A stretch of 64,000 nucleotides of DNA from Siphonodentalium dalli. Its lineage: Eukaryota > Mollusca > Scaphopoda > Gadilida > Siphonodentaliidae. This document shows, in pieces, positions 34,481 to 47,329 of this stretch (its first letter is position 1; the number at the start of each line of letters is the position of its first letter). The stretch is taken from contig CP136065.1 of the NCBI GenBank assembly GCA_032622095.1, positions 60,693,094-60,757,093 of the forward strand, written 5' to 3'. Below the pieces are notes generated by a model, which did no database searches, was not told where the DNA came from, and saw only the letters and a list, made by a program, of their open reading frames with translations. The position numbers were made by a program, and so were the translations under genes.

Positions 34481-35219
34481 GGACTATGTTCTCCTATTTT
34501 GTTATATTTATTAACGCGATTGGCATTTATATTCTGCAGATATAACCATGCAAGCACTGGCCAAATGATTTTTTTTTCATCCGGGTTAACAATATTGACA
34601 CTCCCTCAAATGCTGGTGAGTTGGGAGTTGCACTCGAATGGTTATTTTGTTCTTTTACAAATATTAATCTAAAAAACTGTCCAAATTGAAAGACTGAAAC
34701 GTTATTCTCGAACTTTTGGTTCGTGTTGATCATGCTATGTGTATGTTGAGCTGCGGAAATGGCGGGTTTAATTGTTTCCTTTTCACAATTGTCACCTGTA
34801 ATTCTACTCATTGATGGGTTTCAAATTACGGGTTATAAGTGAATGTATTTGGGAATAGTTTGTTGGAAAGAGAAAACCAGCAGATAACCTTTTTACCTTA
34901 CCATTTAGAAACAGTTTTCATATATTACAATTTACGTTTATGGCAGATATCACCGAGATCTCTACATTTTCACTATCGTAAATTATCTGTAGACTTCCTT
35001 GTTTTTTGTTTTTATCAGGGGAACTTCATTCAAAAACACACATGCATTTTCTTTTGTCCACATCCTTGTGTCGCTTTAGGGTTGAATATGTCTTTATATA
35101 TAATAAAAATAATAGTTCAGACAGATATCACATCGAAAAGGCAGCATAGCATCATGAGATTTAACATGAAAATGGCTAACAACAAAAAACTAATATGTGC
35201 AATGAAAGATGTTTTTTTC
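34481..35219. other. no recognisable feature
   Basis: A 132-codon plus-strand frame (34839-35237) has no signature; considered chance. Confidence 0.45.
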
Positions 35220-35300
35220 CCTCGCAGACAGTCATGATTTCATATGGTAGACAGGGTGTAGACCCTAGTTGCATCCCCAACCTAATAATGCAGTGAAGTT
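35220..35300. repeat. short copy of a dispersed repeat
   Basis: CAGACAGTCATGATTTCATATGGTAGAC...TAATGCAGTG matches the start of the duplicated units at 51770 and 53277, with the middle diverged. Confidence 0.6.
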
Positions 35301-36599
35301 ATATATTGGGAGATATAATGTTATATATTACCAGACTTGAGTGGGTGGATGTTGTCATATATGAATTGTTAGTATGTAAGCCGATTCACAAAAGACGATT
35401 AGTTTTCGATTTCATTGCACCCCTTCTCATTTTTCATTTCTACATATCAGAATGTCGGGCGTCTCATGTTGGACAGAGTGTAATATTCAGTTATAAAGTG
35501 TCCAAAGGTTGAGAAAAGTTGGAGAGATTACTTCGATTTGTTCTCCATATTTTGCAGGATAATAGAGACAGCTGACTGTATTTTCGTCGCTGGTATATGT
35601 TTGACATGTATAATGACTAGGGAATGTGTACAATTATGATCAAATAAGAACTATGTTCACATTATTCTGGAATTTTTGGAAACTTGACCCAAAAGTTTCA
35701 TGACGATTCAAACTTGTTTGGCCCTTCAACAATTTTGTTTCTATCAACAATAATATAGCTTGAATAACGTTCCATAATATCGTCCGATACAACCATGCCA
35801 AACATTCACGAGCTGAGAGTAGCCATACCGCCAAAAGGGAATAAAACAGTTAGACTACCCCTAAAAACCTTCTCTTTTTTACCTTTCCGAAAATGTCAAA
35901 ATCAAACTGCAATAGGACCTATTGTATGTTAAACTGAAAAGATGCGATGATACCACGTTGTGCATTCTGTAGGGAACATACCGGATCTACCTCTATGTAC
36001 AAAGTGTACAGTACAATGTATAATCTGAAATGAATTTGTATTATACTATACTTGTACAACACACATAATATATATATTATGACCACATAATTATTCAGGA
36101 GCCTCTCATTCCATTTGGGTTATATCCTGTATGATCGTGTTGATGACACTGGTTGCCACACACGTTAAATTGCAGTCAAGTACACGTATGAGTGACTCTG
36201 CCAAACCTTTCAGATTTTACAACTATAAAACTGTTATTTTTAGTCTATAAATTGCAAACCTCATGAAAACTCTTTGCCACTGCCTTAGTTAACTGTTGAC
36301 ATTGCAACCGTCCATATATATAAATAAGCACATTATATTAATTGAATAAAAAAACATACGAAACCTCTCTAATCTTGCGAAACCTCTCTATCATAGGAGG
36401 TGTTACACACTTTGTGTGGACAAACAATGTGAACAGTCTGTATTGGATATATATATATATTATTATATTATCTAAACACCATACAAACCTATCTTGTTTA
36501 ATATTAGAAAATCCAAATACATGAATCGCATATTTCACAAGACCGCTATCTTAGCCCTCTGAATGTTTTCGCCCCAGAGCATGCAGATTAAAGTCACAG
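35301..36599. other. no recognisable feature
   Basis: AT-rich, with short AT microsatellites near 36066 and 36450. Small frames only. Confidence 0.5.
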
Positions 36600-37512
36600 G
36601 CGGCATTCGTTGCAGAAATATTCATAATTGTTCAAATCGCCATCAACAGAAGGAATATTAAAATGTATATAGTTTTGTTCATATGCCAAATATAATCAGC
36701 GCGTAAATAGTATATTGTCAAGACGTACGATGATGTACGTAAACAAGAGCCTTGTCGTGTTAGGGTACGTTCATACACTGGCAAGTTTGCACGGTATGGT
36801 TTGCAGGCATTTTGTCGTAGAAAACGATATGGTGCCATAACATGAACGGAAACAAGCATATAACATGCAACCCTACCACAGCTAACTAGGTGCGAAGTAA
36901 AATATATGTAGTTCCACCTGTAGCGATGCTATCGAAATTTGCCTGTAAATAGCATGCAATTATCTCGCAAGAATTAATCATACAGGTATTTGAAGGCAAA
37001 TTACAGTAGCATCGTTACAAGTGGAACTACATAAATTTTACTTCTCATGTCGTTTGCTTTGGTAAAGATGCATGTTATGTACATCTTTCCTTTCATATTC
37101 TGGCACCATGTGGTTTTCACTGATGAAATGTCCGCAAAAACATACTGTGCAAACTTGCCAGCTTATGAACGCACCCTTACAGATGTTTTGCTAATGTTTA
37201 CATAACACAGCGCAATTCTATTGGTTAATCACACACAAATGATATAAACGCTCTTTATTATTTCCATATCAGGAAAACAGTAATAAATAACGCTCTTTAT
37301 GTTTACCATATCCGGATCTAAACAAAAGCCAGGTTCTGTAACGTTTTTTGCTTTTGTTTACATTACAAAGGAAAACTATTTTACAATATGCCATATTTCT
37401 GATTGGTATAACAACAAAGTCTGTATATTTTACTATTCTTTCCGTTTGTGGCGGTTTTTGACGGAGTTGAATATTTTATCAGTATACCCACCGCCAACGC
37501 CGCCTGTATCTT
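36600..37512. repeat. dispersed element, copy 2, interrupted by a MITE
   Basis: It matches 24899-25391 from TCAAATCGCCATCAACAGAAGG through ATGGCGG-type sequence to CCAACGCCGCC. The copy is split by the insertion at 36763-37176. Confidence 0.78.
36760..37179. mobile_element. Harbinger-like MITE with TTA target-site duplication
   Basis: The 414-bp element at 36763-37176 begins GGGTACGTTCATACACTGGC and ends GCTTATGAACGCACCC. TTA is on both sides (36760-36762, 37177-37179), and the uninserted sequence CGTGTTACAG is present in the copy at 25043. A three-base TTA/TAA target and a GGG start are known for PIF/Harbinger elements. The inside is also palindromic (TATGTAGTTCCACCTGTAGCG near 36905 mirrored near 37010). 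Confidence 0.9.
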
Positions 37513-39036
37513 TAACTTGATTCCTGGCAATAACACTGATGCGGGGCGTGGGAAAAGTTGAAAGGAGGGTGGGTTGCTCTGCTATCTATATTGTTATAGT
37601 TGTAAAGATGTTCAAAATGTATGAAAAATAACACTTCGGTCTATAAATATTGCCATAGCTTGCAATATGCAGTTGCGCGATATCCCAAATCTATAATCAT
37701 GGTGCAAGACATAACAAATTACTCTATTGAATTCCCTGCTAAAATAGAAGCATCGTACTGTGTATAAATCAGCCCTGATAATGGTCCCACGGGACACGGC
37801 AGTCTCGTGCTAAGTCACCATCATATGTGTGTCAGAATCTATATATATACATGTCACGACTCACGATCTAGTGTCTTAGTCCACCCCACAACAATAGGCC
37901 GGAGACGCGCATAAGCCAAAGTAAGAAATCAGGGATGCGGTGCCTTATAGGGAAAAGATTTGCTATAGGCTCCAGTGGCTTAATACATCATGCACGGCGA
38001 TACGTGCTAAATTGCGATTTATGTAGTTTAAAATTTGACATTCCATGTGGTCAACTTGTGAATGTATATGAAATAACTGGAGATTCCGCTACTGGCGTCT
38101 ATAATTATATCGAGCTCATGCAGCTGGCAAACAAATCTGTCCACATTTAGACAATTTTCAGTATTATATATAGAATCTGTTTGCACTATTTCATTCATAC
38201 ATCTTCTACGTATACCATATCGTAGGTATAGCGTTATTCATTGGTCTGTGGATGCATGGGTTCATTGTCATTGTTTGTCGGATACGGTGTGTGTGGGAAT
38301 GTGTATCCTCTATGCTCTTGTGGGCGTTTGCTTATCGTGGCCGGTATGGGTCCCGAATGTCAGCCCAGTATGGGCGTATGTTCGGGGTTTGCATTTCCAT
38401 GGTGGTTTGTCGCTTCTTGTGCGTTTCTTGCATATACTGTGCTTGACGTGTGATGCCGTCTGCAGCAAATGCATGCAGTAAAAAAACCTTTCTCGACTGA
38501 TACGAAATTGGATAAGATCAGCCGGAAAATTGCCAAAAACTACCAATGTACACATATATCATGTGTGAGTCAGTGTCGACTGTCGAACAAATTGATATTC
38601 ACAACCTCAGAAAACTATTGAATGTTAACAAAATCGTAATTATGAGACACTGGACTAATGTCCGTGTTATTCATGATAGGCCGTTCTCCTTTCTTTTATT
38701 CTCTCGGCATGCTTAATGAATAAAGTAGAGTTACCTCCAATGGACTGAATAAATCATGATAGCAAGAGCTCAGTGACAAAACTGGTGTGGACTTGGGTGT
38801 GTATATATATATGAATAACATTTAACACAAATGTGTGTTGCTAATATTTTCTATTACTTTAAAATTCTCATGTATACGTTTGTTTCTTGTTTAATTTCTT
38901 TTGTTTTTGTGGTAATGTATTATATTATAGTTAACACAAAATAATTCAGTCGTTATAACCTAGTCGTGGAATGAATAACGATCTGACACAGAACCACGAC
39001 GAAAAAATCTAAATACATGAATACCCTTATTCAACG
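37513..39036. other. no supported gene
   Basis: A 71-codon frame at 37935-38150 contains CDLCSLKF but has no recognised fold. At 38240-38480 a GT-rich stretch keeps three overlapping frames open, which indicates composition, not coding. Confidence 0.45.
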
Positions 39037-40270
39037 ATGAAAATAAAAAAAATTATGACAAATCCAGTGATTACTCAACGATATCTATATCTACATATAA
39101 AAGTACGGTCAATTATTATCAACAAAATATTAAATCAAATGATGTCGACTGTAGTAAACTTGGATGAGATTCAGGATTTGCGAAAATATAATCTGAGTAC
39201 CAAACTCGATCAAACATTTGATGATCAAGATACTACCCCTTGGACCTTACCCTTGTAAACCAAAACTGTAAATATGTTTCACCTGAGCAGACTGGGATTC
39301 ATTGGAACAATTTTGGTTAAAACACACGATAAAGAAAATGCCTTTGATATAATCGCACTGAGCGAAGTTTTTAAAATGCTCCCTTTCCGGATATCAGAAT
39401 ATCGAGTACAAAACAAGACCAGAGAATGATGACGTTAGAGGGGGGGGGGGGTCGGGGTCTTTACTCGGGAAAATCTTTCATGTTGTACAAGACCTGACTT
39501 ATCAATATTTATTCCACATGTAACAAAAACGATTTTTGTAGAACTTAGTCCAGGCAAACCAACTCCAGGCATAACTGGTAGCATATATAGACCAAACACA
39601 GCCCCGAGAGCAGATATTGACACATTTATTAAAGAATTTGATGGTATTGTGGGCAGACTATATCAAACGAACTGTAACGATTATCTTATAGGTGACTTCA
39701 ATATAGACCTCTTGAATTTCGACAATCATGAGGAAACACGCACATTTGTCGATAAAGTTTTCATTCTCGAATTCACTCCTAGCAATACGAAACCGACCAG
39801 GATAACGGAACACTCTGCGACCTTAATTGACAATATATTCACTAACAACTTGTCTAATAGTACACCAGGTACATATCATTACAGACGCCTCGGATCATTT
39901 GGCGACATTTTATATTTAACGTTTAAATTTTAAACAACGTAGCAATGGAACATCCATCGTGGAACCATTCATGATTTTAGTGGAAAAAAACAAACAAAAA
40001 AACAAGGATATATTGTCAAATACAAGTTATGAAGGACATGTTAAACCGCGAAGCGGCCAATGCTGCCTATGACAATTTTCTGGAAAATATCGTGTCTGCT
40101 TTCCCACTAAAATACCACGAACCAACAAAGAAATATTTAAAAAGCACCAACCGTGTATGACAAACGGACTTTTAAGATCTTCACTAGAGAAAAATAAATT
40201 ATACATTCGTAAATTGAAATATCCAAAAAGTCACAGCCAATTGAATAGCTTATCTTCACTGGTCGGCTAA
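39037..40270 (+). pseudogene. LINE endonuclease fragment
   Basis: From about 39320 the plus strand reads FDIIALSEVF, GVGVFTRENLSC, then in one frame ELSPGKPTPGITGSIYRPNT, YLIGDFNIDLLNFDNHEET and PTRITEHSATLIDNIFTNN. These are the conserved blocks of the apurinic-type endonuclease of CR1/Jockey-like non-LTR retrotransposons (the GDFN block with catalytic Asp and Asn, and the S-x-T-L-I-D block). After 39930 a broken linker follows (NREAANAAYDNFLENI..PLKY). A G run at about 39440-39450 and several stops break the frame. The reverse transcriptase part is absent here. Confidence 0.8.
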
Positions 40271-40599
40271 AAATCCTCGTGCATATGGCCAAATATCCTC
40301 ATAAAAGCAAGACGTTCGATTATCATGAATATATTATTTTTATTCAATCGGATTTGTTTACCTACCATATACTAACTAACAGGTAAAAGTAAAGCTACCG
40401 TCTCTACTATTTTTCACGAGATTAAATCTACACAGGGAGAGAATTATTATTAAGTTGCATAAATTATACTTCAGTCCACCTCACGTTGTAATCCATTACA
40501 CTTTGTACCTAACTAATTGTATGTTCTTGACACAATAAATATGTTACTACTTAAGATAAGTGAATGAAGGGGAAATCATTATCCTTTATAAGCAATGCA
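40271..40599. other. no recognisable feature
   Basis: Short AT-rich gap between the LINE piece and the next repeat. Confidence 0.5.
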
Positions 40600-40800
40600 T
40601 GCTATAGTATTATAACAACACAAGTTTACCATCACACCATGAGAGATATTTTTCGAATTACGAAATAAAGTAGTTTTAAACACTAAAAACAATCATTTTC
40701 CATGTAGGCCGATAGACAGTTTGACAGGAAATGTTTTCAACAAAAAAACCCACACTGCATTAACTAGATTAGGAACTTAACTAGGGTATGCGTTCAGTCG
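40600..40800. repeat. inverted copy of the dispersed repeat seen at 51.8 and 53.3 kb
   Basis: CATGTAGGCCGATAGACAGTTTGACAGGAAATG is the complement of the phrase at 51855-51885. The match extends to TGCATTAACTAGATTAGG and to the CTATAGTATTATAACAAC side. Confidence 0.75.
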
Positions 40801-40934
40801 ACCGTCTGAAATCACGACTGTCTGCGAGAAAATAACTAAAACATTTTTCATTGCATATTTTAGTTTTTTGACAGCCATTTGCAGGACTATTTTGTATCGG
40901 GTAAAGAACCAAAACAACATAAATTTTATACCAC

Positions 40935-42477
40935 GTTTTCAATAGGGGTGCCACGATTAATCGTATAATCGATTAACCATTGATAAAGTCGATAATCGAT
41001 TACCATTTCCATCGTCGATTAATCTGCGTTATTTATTTCGGATGTCGGAAAATGCCGGGTATTATTGAATACCGTGTTTGTTTTACACAGTTTAATCTAT
41101 AACCGACGAGTTAGCAACCTTTTGTCGCATAACAAAGAGATTCCGACAACATGAGTACTACTAACTTATGTTGCAAATAGTCGGCAGTTCATTTGATGAT
41201 GCGACATGGTTAGTCTTTGGGTCATTGTACATTCCACAAATTGGCGGCACTGCTGCTTCGAACGTATGGCGACGTCGTTGTATATTTATACTTGAAGGGT
41301 GGCACTATATCTTTGAAATTTTCCGACTGTCACCGTGTTCAATGAACTGAATTCACTCGCCCTTGAATCTGATTGGACCAATGGGGAGTTGATTGACATT
41401 CTCTGGAAACCAGGGAACCTACAGCAATTTAATCAACGATGTTCTCCGCGATGTCATTTGCGAGTATACTTTGTTTGCATAAGTATACTTAGATGTTACT
41501 AGTAGGCATACAGGCTATGATCACCTATCATGCGGTGAATACAGCAATTTGCTGGTGGGGGCACACCTTTGTGATTGTTATCCAAGATCTGGATGTTTGA
41601 TGAAACTTACAGTTTCCGTAACATTAGATTCCTTTTTTAGGAACCGCCGGCCATCCGTCATGAATTCTTACTTTTATATTGTTTGTATGTTTGGCTATTC
41701 ATAACAATAAAATTAATCGCTACGTTCGTTCTAATGAACTGACAAATATTATAACCATAACATCGCCGAGAACTGTGCTGGTATTGAATACATTGTGCTC
41801 ATTGGTCATTAACAGTGGTTTATGATGCACTACACTATTAAAGGTACTCAATCCGATCAGACGCTCCTAAATTACTATTGCTTTGGCTTTGGGGTGAAAG
41901 ATATTTGATTCGAATCGAGGAACCCATCCATCAAAGCTCAGACTGATCAGATATCGAGTTTTGAAGTTTGTTATTTCTCGAGATATGTGGCTCAGAAGCA
42001 CGTGTTCAAATGGGCGGTCTCTGTCAAATTGCGGTCAAGACGGATAACTCTAAAATCAAGTAGTGATATCTACGGTAATAATAACCACTTGACTTTAGAG
42101 TTATCCATCTTGATCCGAAATTTGTCTGAGACCGTCCACTTGAACTCATGTTTCTGGGCTACGTACATACCTCGAGAAATAACAAACTTCAAAAAGAATT
42201 TATGTGTGGGTTCCTCGACTCTAATCAAATATTTTCTACCCCCGAAGCCAAAGCAATAGTAATTTAGGAGCGTCTGATTGGAATAAGTACCTTCAACCTA
42301 AAAATTACATCAGACAATGCCTCAAACAACCAGCGACAGTGCAGTTAACCAGCACCCAGCTAATAGGCCATATTACGGAATACTTCCTCTGATGTTATTA
42401 TGTGCTATTAATCGATTATAGTCTATTATTGATGACCGATTATCAAAATCAATAATCGTGCCATCTCTAGTTTTCAA
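40935..42477. mobile_element. non-autonomous hAT-like element with 8-bp target-site duplication
   Basis: The element at 40943-42469 starts TAGGGGTGCCACGATTAATCG and ends CAATAATCGTGCCATCTCTA (imperfect inverted repeats). GTTTTCAA flanks it exactly on both sides (40935-40942, 42470-42477). Eight-base duplications and ATCGATTA-rich ends are typical of hAT elements. No transposase frame inside the 1527 bp. It carries a younger TTAA MITE at 41842-42292. Confidence 0.9.
41838..42296. mobile_element. TTAA-type MITE, copy B, nested in the hAT-like element
   Basis: 451 bp from AGGTACTCAATCCGATCAGACGCTCC to GGAGCGTCTGATTGGAATAAGTACCT. TTAA lies before it and TCAA after it (one change). Arms of about 200 bp are inverted copies. 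Same family as 3735-4204 and 44057-44497. Confidence 0.88.
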
Positions 42478-43085
42478 TAATCATTGTTATAGAGCATGAC
42501 ATGCGCACGCGTCTTTTAAAGTATGCATGGTTGCCATCTGCGAAGTGTCGCTTTCGAATTATATGCACTTCTTTATGTTTTTATCCTATTTGTCAAAATT
42601 GTACATTACGGTAGGGTAAGGGTAGGTAATTCCCCTAATAGTTTCGATATATCGAGGTGCTGCTGGTTTTATATTTTTTTAATTTTGCGAAGAGTGTGAA
42701 AAAGCCACACTGGCAGTATTATGAGGGTCAACATGGTCTTAATGTCGATGTCTATAGTTATGCTCCTACTTTTTTTGTAACAAATGATGGCTAACGCGAG
42801 TTATGTGATAAAGTATAATGGACAGAAATAGAAAAATCTGACGCACGTATTGAATGTCAATATGAAACTTGTATTTTGGTGGAAATTGTGCTGGAGTGAG
42901 CGTAAGTTATTTCGTCATACCAGACCAATCTCCTGGAATGTCTAATATGGAAATGTTTTTCATAACATCTACTAATGACAGTCTGTCAAAAGAAACTGGC
43001 ACCACATCTTCGATTGCTATACCCTAATAATGTAGTAACGGTGGTGTTCTTGCTGTAAATACATGGTGGTCCGGAAAGGGGATTT
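42478..43085. other. no recognisable feature
   Basis: No gene or repeat recognised before the LINE linker fragment. Confidence 0.5.
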
Positions 43086-43500
43086 CTAAAAAAACGGCTA
43101 CTCCAAAACAGCGAAATTCACATATGCGTGAAAAAACCCATAAGTACAAGCGAAAAATGAATACTGCCATTAGTGAACATAAAGAGAAAGCTTCTAAGGA
43201 ATTAGCATGCATGAAATATAGACATACGAAGAAATTGTGGGCTGCACTGAATAACCGTTCAAAACTAAAACACCGCCTATTAACATAAGTAACCTTGAAA
43301 ACTATTTCCACAAGTTAAATAGTTTGCAACCCCAAAATCCTGATCCTGATAACATAACTGATGAATGATATGGCAACGAAACTTTACACCGAGCAAGTAT
43401 AGTATTGATGAAATAAAAAATGGCGCTACACATAACATGAAGAACAATCAAGCCTGTGGTCATTCTATGAAACTCAATGAACATCTTAAATGGACATTGC
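43086..43500 (+). pseudogene. LINE linker fragment (between endonuclease and reverse transcriptase)
   Basis: The plus strand gives YKRKMNTAISEHKEKAS, KYRHTKKLWAALNN, ISNLENYFHKLNSLQ and YSIDEIKNGATHNMKNNQACG, separated by small frame changes. This is the K-rich 'W-x-x-LN ... L-x-x-YF-x-x-LN ... E-I-x-x-x-I' linker that precedes the reverse transcriptase in non-LTR proteins. The fragment may belong to the same family as the piece starting at 47330. Confidence 0.6.
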
Positions 43501-44052
43501 TCATTCGAACCCTAAAATGTATGTATACGTAATTCGAGAAGAGGGGTCTCAAAACATACATATGCAAACTATTCCCGAGCTGATTCGTCGATATAGCGCT
43601 AAAAAACGCGTTTTGTTAGTTATATTTTGCGTAAATTTGATATCGTTTTGCTGTTCCGGTTAAATTTTTCTAATCAGCCGATCTTCCGGCAGCGCTCGTG
43701 TGTTTTCGGAAATAAATGCATTCTTGATACCGCCATGTTTGTGACGTATTTTGTTTTCCAAGGTTCCCCAGCGTCTCTATCAGTTTCGGTACGCGATAAT
43801 GTGTTTCCGTTGGATCTTATTTGTCCATGCGAGAATAATAGCCTCTGTTGACAAGGATGTAATGATAGAACGGTTTTCCAGTTTGTTACACAATGTCAAC
43901 ATGAATTTTAGTCATTTACATTGATCCTTGGAACACATTAATTTTTCTCAAATATACTCAAATCGCAATTTTGTATATTTAATAACAGTTGAGCGTGGCA
44001 CTATATATATGTTTGGTCGATGAACTGTATTAGTTCAATTCCGTAGTTCTTT
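43501..44052. other. no recognisable feature
   Basis: A 74-codon frame at 43627-43851 shows no signature. Confidence 0.45.
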
Positions 44053-44497
44053 TTAAAGGTACTCAATCCGATCAGACGGTCCCCATACCATCAAGATACA
44101 ACAACAACATTTCTTCAGTTATCAGAATCGATTTATTGCAACAAAATAATGCTAATCACTGTCAAATATGGTATCAAATTACCCAAAAACTTGTTATTTA
44201 TCAACATTTTGTTCAACACAATACGGCCGTATTATCACTAAAGTATCACGAAATTTGACCATATTACCACTTGATTTTAGAGTTGTCCATCTTCATCCGC
44301 AATTTTGTCCGAGACCCTCATTTTTACCACGTGTTTCTGGGCCACATATTACACATCTCGAAAAATAACAAACTTCAAAAATCGATATCTGATAACTCCG
44401 AGCTTTGTTGGGTGGGTTCCTCAACTCGAATCAAATATATTTTACCCCCGAAACCAAAGAAATAGTAATTTAGGAGCGTCTGATCGGATTGAGTACC
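44053..44497. mobile_element. TTAA-type MITE, copy C
   Basis: It begins AGGTACTCAATCCGATCAGACGGTCC after TTAA (44053-44056) and ends GCGTCTGATCGGATTGAGTACC. The right target copy is lost. Its left half matches the right half of copy A in inverted orientation (GGTCCCCATACCATCAAG). Downstream, 44520-44610 carries a partial extra piece of the same family. Confidence 0.82.
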
Positions 44498-44610
44498 CAC
44501 CCAGGTGGTGAAAAATAAAATATTTAAAAAAACGATATCTGATAACTCTGAGCTTTGATAATAAAATATTTACTGAAATAAAATATTTTGTTAACCCCCG
44601 AAGCCAGAGA

Positions 44611-47329
44611 AATTCTAAGTGAGGACCGAAATTAAAATTGGGGAAAATATGTTTCTTGCTCTAATAAAAAGGAACGATATTGAAAACTGTCACTGCCCTG
44701 GTGACATACTGGCGTCCGTGTGGAATATAGAGTCTATATATATACACAACCAGTACATATAAGTTGCTTGGAGTACTCAAAATTCGTTTATTTTGTTTCA
44801 CCATCAGTTTAATTATAACCACCTGCCTCTGAGTCACAAGACGAAATGTGGGAAAAGGGCAAATATGTAAGACCTCCATGTCAGGCGTAAATGCTGAAAA
44901 GACAAAATAGATAAAAGTTTTGACCTAGAAAATATTTTGACTAAGTTGGTTTTTATTCCATTTTGAAGAGGAATAATAATCATATCCTCTATAACATATC
45001 CAAAATCCGATAAATCCCCTTAGAGCAAACTGTTCTATTCAAAATGGCATCCATGATGACAATTGGTATTGAAAAATGCTGACTTTATGTGATAGGTGGC
45101 AACAGGTGCACCAACTATCACCAAGTTAGTAATAAAATTAAATATACAGAAACAATGTAGAGTCGTAAACCATATAATTATGTAGAATATTTGTCCCGAC
45201 ATGGCCATATCACACCTGTTACCCCATTTGATATTGGAATAGTTAGAAAATAGACATGAAAAATAACACAAAAAACAGCGTCTTCACCATCGGTTTCGGT
45301 AGTAGAATATATAGGATTAAATTTGTTTTAAATTATTTTTCTTCAAAATGTGTTTACATTGTTAACACGCCGTTCCCACGACACAACTTTCAAATTATAC
45401 AGCAGCGCGGAACATAAAGCTCACATCTTCTACTTTCATATGATAACACATTTTCAGAGTGTTAAAAAAATATATAGTCAAAACCGTTCATCCAAGTAGA
45501 TAATTAACACAGTTCCAATGCTACGCGCGCGTGTACCCACTCTCCCAGCCTGTCTATCTTGTTTCCAATTGATTTCAACATACAAACATGCAATGGGCGG
45601 ATCTACGTAAATTGTTAAAAAAAACTATACGGATACTTAGCTAGATCATATCATGAATCTCTACCCTGGCTACGCCCGTAGAGATAATTCTACACCAGTT
45701 CAAATATTGTGAATTTGTTTTATTTTCAGATAGGGAAGTTTATAAACATTTAAAAAAACAGTGCATCTGATATATTCTAAGTTCCTCAGCAAATACTGTA
45801 TTCCACAGTGTATGTAGGTCACGAATATCCCAGCTCGATGTTGCATGAAATATGTGACTTTTTTGAGTCGAGTTTGATTGGCAGCCTTTACCATCATGAA
45901 CTTTCTCACGGGTAATCAATTCAATGCTTATTTCGATGTCGACTCACAAAAGTCACAGATAAATCATGCAATCTGGAGTTGTGACCACACCTATTGTGAA
46001 ATATATTATTAAGGAACAAGTATTAACAAAGAAATATATATAGTCACTGCGTTGTTTGTTCAATGCTTTAAAGTTCTCCGTCAGAATATTAAAAAGTTCC
46101 CATATTTTTAACGGGTTGAATATGATCTTTACGGTAGCCAGAGTATAAATTCATGACATGATCTAATACTTGGCGACCCATTCCTATATTCCAAAGAAAG
46201 AAATATATTCAGCATATACTGCAATTTACTACGATAATGATGTTGGGTTGAAATTTAAATACAAATGCATCTCAACATAATTACTTATCATATAAGTAAT
46301 GTTATGTTCCTTTCTGAACACCCTCCCCAATCGCACCATCACCACGTCTCTGATAAATGCAGGATGACCGTCCTATCATTAAATTCTTATCAACAGAGAC
46401 CAGTGTTCTCGCAGGGACACATACGATTAAATTGAAACCCCGTTAGGGTTAATTTACATTGGTGTAGATCTATATACAGATCTATGTGAAGTCACGTATC
46501 GCAGATTACTGTGATCACAACATGTTTACTGATAATGAACGCGCGCTCATCAGTGCTCTGGTAATTGACAATTCACTACGAGTCGTGTCAGTTTAGGCCA
46601 GACATAATAATTAATCAACTATCAGCAGACCAAAGCAGTTTATTCTTACACCAGTTGATAATGGTTCGAAGAAAGAATGAAAGTAGCATGATAACAAATC
46701 ATATATTAATACACAATAAACAACAGTGTACATGTACACAAGTATAAATAGGGCTACTTCATCTACCAGTATACACGTTCTCGCTTACACAGTGTGAAAG
46801 ACATGGGTTGAAACGACAAAGAAAGATTAAGTGTGCACATTCGCCAAGCCCGAGTAACAATTAATTAAATCAGATTTGCCTGTCGCAATGCCTCGGTGTT
46901 GACCGTGACTTATAACGGACACGATTGTTGCTCACACGAACGAATACCTTTTTCTTTCTGTGTGCATTTCTAGTTCAACCCGTTTACACTAGTATGCGTG
47001 TAGAACTGTATACATATTTACAGCAATGTAAATACACCCTTATCGCGTACCGATAATTATAAAGACGCCGGGGAAGCTTATTTACGAATACACCCGGAAA
47101 TCCTCGGCTGATGTCGGTGGTTGCATCATCCAAAATGGTAGGTTGTTTGTTTGGGACCCAAACACTACGATTTTTTGTAATTTTCATGACTTGAATGCGT
47201 TTTTGGGGACATATATTGGTCATAGAAAGGTAGTTTGGGCATTTATCTGCCTATTTTGAAACCGGGAAAATTTCAAAAGCCAATATTATTTTGTGTATTT
47301 TGGAGCGCAAACCGCCATGTGGATTTAAA
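44611..47329. other. no recognisable gene
   Basis: AT-rich intergenic sequence. Near 45040 an AAAATGGCATCC motif is shared with other repeats. Frames here are short and unlike known domains. Confidence 0.45.

Noticed and set aside
38241-38555. Overlapping frames on both strands
   Set aside because: GT-rich composition keeps several frames open at once; none has a signature.
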